Assembly (NCBI RefSeq): GCF_003112675.1
Contig: NZ_BFAY01000014.1
Span: 1 to 16,143, forward strand
Direction: 5' to 3'
Origin: Leptospira johnsonii
GTDB lineage: Bacteria > Spirochaetota > Leptospiria > Leptospirales > Leptospiraceae
Length of the DNA: 16,143 bases
In this document: one piece after another, positions 14,858 through 16,143 of the stretch
Position numbering within the stretch: the first letter of the stretch is position 1
How the letters are laid out: every line of letters begins with the position of its first letter
Translations under genes and position numbers: made by a program
The notes under the pieces: model-generated
Told to the model about the DNA's origin: nothing
Seen by the model: only the letters and a program-made list of their open reading frames with translations
Database searches by the model: none

Positions 14858-15398
14858 GCCGGAAACCTTACTAAGGATGCGTGATCAAAAAGATCTCGAT
14901 ACCATAAAGCTAGTACCTGTCAGCGAACCTTTGATCATTAACGTGGTATTCGAATCCCCTATTTTACGAAGAAAATAGTCTGTCACAAGCACAGCCCCTA
15001 ACACACTCAATAACACCGACTGCTGAATATCAGTATCAATTTGCTGATTAAAGTGCTTAATATTTTTGGCTGCATCATGATAAACAAATAGTCCTGCAGG
15101 AATGTTACTAAAATTTCCGACCGAATAACTATCCGACATCGCCCAAAGAGAAAAATACTGAACCTTATGATTATAATCCTGCTTTAAATTCTGTGAATAG
15201 ATATGATGACCATACGATATCCCACCTAATAGAGCGATGATGCCAATACCAAGTTTCATATCTTGGCGTTCTTTCAATCTCCGTAATTCTGCTTCAGTTT
15301 CCGCAAAAGCATTTATCGAAGTAAAAAACAGTAAAATTACGAAAATATTCTTTTTCATTTATAATATTTGTCCTTAGTAAGTGTTTCTGGCGTATAAC
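14851..15398. repeat. Longest cassette-end inverted repeat (C22)
   Basis: The left arm (14851-14877) and right arm (15371-15398) of cassette C22 are complementary over about 27 bases. They show the fixed G-T wobble at position 11, one further wobble in the core box, and a single bulged base. The right arm contains AAGGA on the minus strand, which may act as the ribosome binding site of the cassette gene. It is the clearest example of a property shared by all 23 cassettes. Confidence 0.8.
14885..15358 (-). CDS. Small exported or membrane hypothetical protein
   Basis: This 157-residue protein starts with a good signal peptide, MKKNIFVILLFFTSINAFA, with likely cleavage before ETEAEL. Two further hydrophobic segments follow, LGIGIIALLGGISYG (about 36-50) and SVLLSVLGAVLVTDYFL (about 114-130), so it is probably a membrane protein with the 60-residue loop between them on one side. 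The first part of the mature protein is charged and helical (ELRRLKERQDMK). No family is recognised. The start ATG 15358 fits the signal peptide. AAGGA lies about 11 bases upstream, inside the cassette-end repeat. The leader is 39 bases, without a promoter. Confidence 0.75.
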   Translation of the reverse strand: MKKNIFVILLFFTSINAFAETEAELRRLKERQDMKLGIGIIALLGGISYGHHIYSQNLKQDYNHKVQYFSLWAMSDSYSVGNFSNIPAGLFVYHDAAKNIKHFNQQIDTDIQQSVLLSVLGAVLVTDYFLRKIGDSNTTLMIKGSLTGTSFMVSRSF

Positions 15399-15547
15399 GA
15401 ACTAGTCGCTCCGAAGTCGCCGTGCTGAGCCGTAGCGAAGACGGGAACGAGAATTGCTTTGCAATTCGAGTTACCGAGGCGATTTGGTGAAGCCCGAGCG
15501 AGGGTTGCGAAGCATACCCGATGCGAAGCGGAGCGACGCAGTTAGGC
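15392..15547 (-). repeat. attC23, integron recombination site (class II)
   Basis: The core boxes are GTATAAC (15392-15398) and GTTAGGC (15541-15547). The L boxes GTCGCTCCG and CGGAGCGAC pair perfectly, and the inner stem is AAGTCGCC with GGCGATTT. It closes cassette C23. Confidence 0.9.
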
Positions 15548-15563
15548 GTAGTCGCTTATCTTT

Positions 15564-15977
15564 TTAAGACAATTTTGAAAGAATATATCTTTCACCAAGT
15601 CCTTCGCCTTCATAGTAGGCAAGTTCTCCTGGAAGAATAGAAATAATCGACGAATAGCCAGAACTAACTATCTCATTTATTCCTTCGTCAAGCCTGAGAA
15701 ATTTCCTGTCCCATTTCGAACTTTCCGAAATTATATATACCTCATTCGGAACATCTCGGACACTAATAAGAGCCTTATAGATTTCATCGAGTTCTTGAAA
15801 AGAGCCAGGAATTTTCCGCATATTGGAATTTATAAAATGCTGAAAATGAGACAACGATTCGCGAAATTTCTTTCTAATCCGAGGTTTTGTCAGTATTTGT
15901 TCAAATCTATCTCTATACGTTCTTTCTATAAATGAAATTGAAAATTTAAGAATATGAATCTCTTCCGAATATAGCAT
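15564..15977 (-). CDS. Hypothetical protein
   Basis: This 137-residue protein is of unknown function and probably cytoplasmic, since no signal peptide is present. The first half is helical and basic, with FIERTYRDRFEQIL, KPRIRKKFRESLSHFQHFIN and a further helix ending in KALISVRD. The second half looks alpha/beta (PNEVYIISESSKWD, then IVSSGYSSIISILPGELAYY) and ends with GEGLGERYIL. I have a vague memory of similar short proteins but cannot name a family. ATG 15977 is chosen as the first in the frame. A GGAG lies 17 bases upstream, too far to be ideal, so the true start is uncertain. The leader is 78 bases, and I found no convincing promoter in it. Confidence 0.7.
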   Translation of the reverse strand: MLYSEEIHILKFSISFIERTYRDRFEQILTKPRIRKKFRESLSHFQHFINSNMRKIPGSFQELDEIYKALISVRDVPNEVYIISESSKWDRKFLRLDEGINEIVSSGYSSIISILPGELAYYEGEGLGERYILSKLS

Positions 15978-16049
15978 TTTTAAAATATGAATTTCTCCAA
16001 ATATTCTTTAATTTTCTGTATTTTAGACTGATAAATTTTAAGCGATTAC

Positions 16050-16143
16050 GCCTAACGACCGAGCCTTGCCGACGTTGGCGAGCTGAGCAAAGCGAAGACA
16101 GGCACGAGAATTGCTATGCAATTCGAGTGACTGAGCCAATTTG
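16050..16143 (-). repeat. attC24, cut by the right window edge (class III)
   Basis: The left core box GCCTAAC (16050-16056), the L box CCTTGCCG and the inner-stem arm ACGTTGGC are present. The window ends just after the second inner arm (GCCAATTT, with one mismatch compared with other class III copies). The right L and core boxes lie outside the window. Confidence 0.85.

Noticed and set aside
14851..15398. mRNA panhandle formed by the two complementary cassette ends
   Set aside because: On the coding strand the fixed position 11 is an A-C mismatch, whereas an RNA function would favour G-U there. The wobble lies on the opposite strand, which points to DNA folding.

Overview
This window is the inside of a chromosomal-type integron cassette array. 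Twenty-four copies of a GC-rich, palindromic repeat (23 complete, 107-159 bp, plus one cut by the right edge) interrupt AT-rich sequence. Each repeat begins and ends with the seven-base core boxes of integron attC sites, RYYYAAC or GYATAAC and their complements GTTRRRY or GTTATRC. All protein genes lie on the minus strand. In four of the six repeat classes an extra unpaired base sits in the L box next to the gene end, as in the canonical attC top strand. Cassettes therefore read right to left, each gene (or gene pair) followed at lower coordinates by its own attC. By family knowledge the integrase and attI should lie beyond the right edge; no integrase gene is visible here.

Layout, left to right, cassette body after its attC: start of a cassette cut by the left edge (1-95); C1 Phd/PIN toxin-antitoxin; C2 two-gene cassette of unknown function; C3 ORF-less type A; C4 RHH/RelE toxin-antitoxin; C5 ORF-less type B; C6 lipoprotein with SH3-like tail; C7 type B; C8 exported protein; C9 YiiX-like NlpC/P60 hydrolase; C10 DUF1272 zinc protein; C11 SIR2-domain protein; C12 type B; C13 type A; C14 BrnT/BrnA-like toxin-antitoxin; C15 MtfA-like M90 metallopeptidase; C16 and C17 type A; C18 type B; C19 membrane-anchored protein; C20 and C21 type A; C22 small exported/membrane protein; C23 unknown 137-residue protein; then attC24. 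So 13 of 23 cassettes are coding (17 genes) and 10 carry no convincing gene.

Three things stand out. (1) The two ends of every cassette body are complementary well past the 7-base core, for about 13 to 27 bases, so the excised circle would carry a much longer attC stem. Position 11 of that stem is G opposite T on the plus (recombining, bottom) strand in all 23 cassettes, and A opposite C on the coding strand. A second fixed G-T wobble sits in the inner attC stem. (2) The ORF-less cassettes form two related families of near-constant length (A, 282-283 bp, six copies; B, 267-274 bp, four copies). They share boxes, a CGCTCC/GGAGCG stem and compensatory changes, and look like structured DNA or RNA elements. 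(3) The three toxin-antitoxin cassettes carry their own TTGACA promoters, while most other coding cassettes have leaders too short for one.

The organism is a low-GC bacterium. The spirochaete-like lipoprotein, and the resemblance of attC-derived spurious ORFs to hypothetical proteins I remember from Leptospira, suggest a spirochaete, perhaps Leptospira. This is a weak inference. All family calls are by eye; no searches were run.
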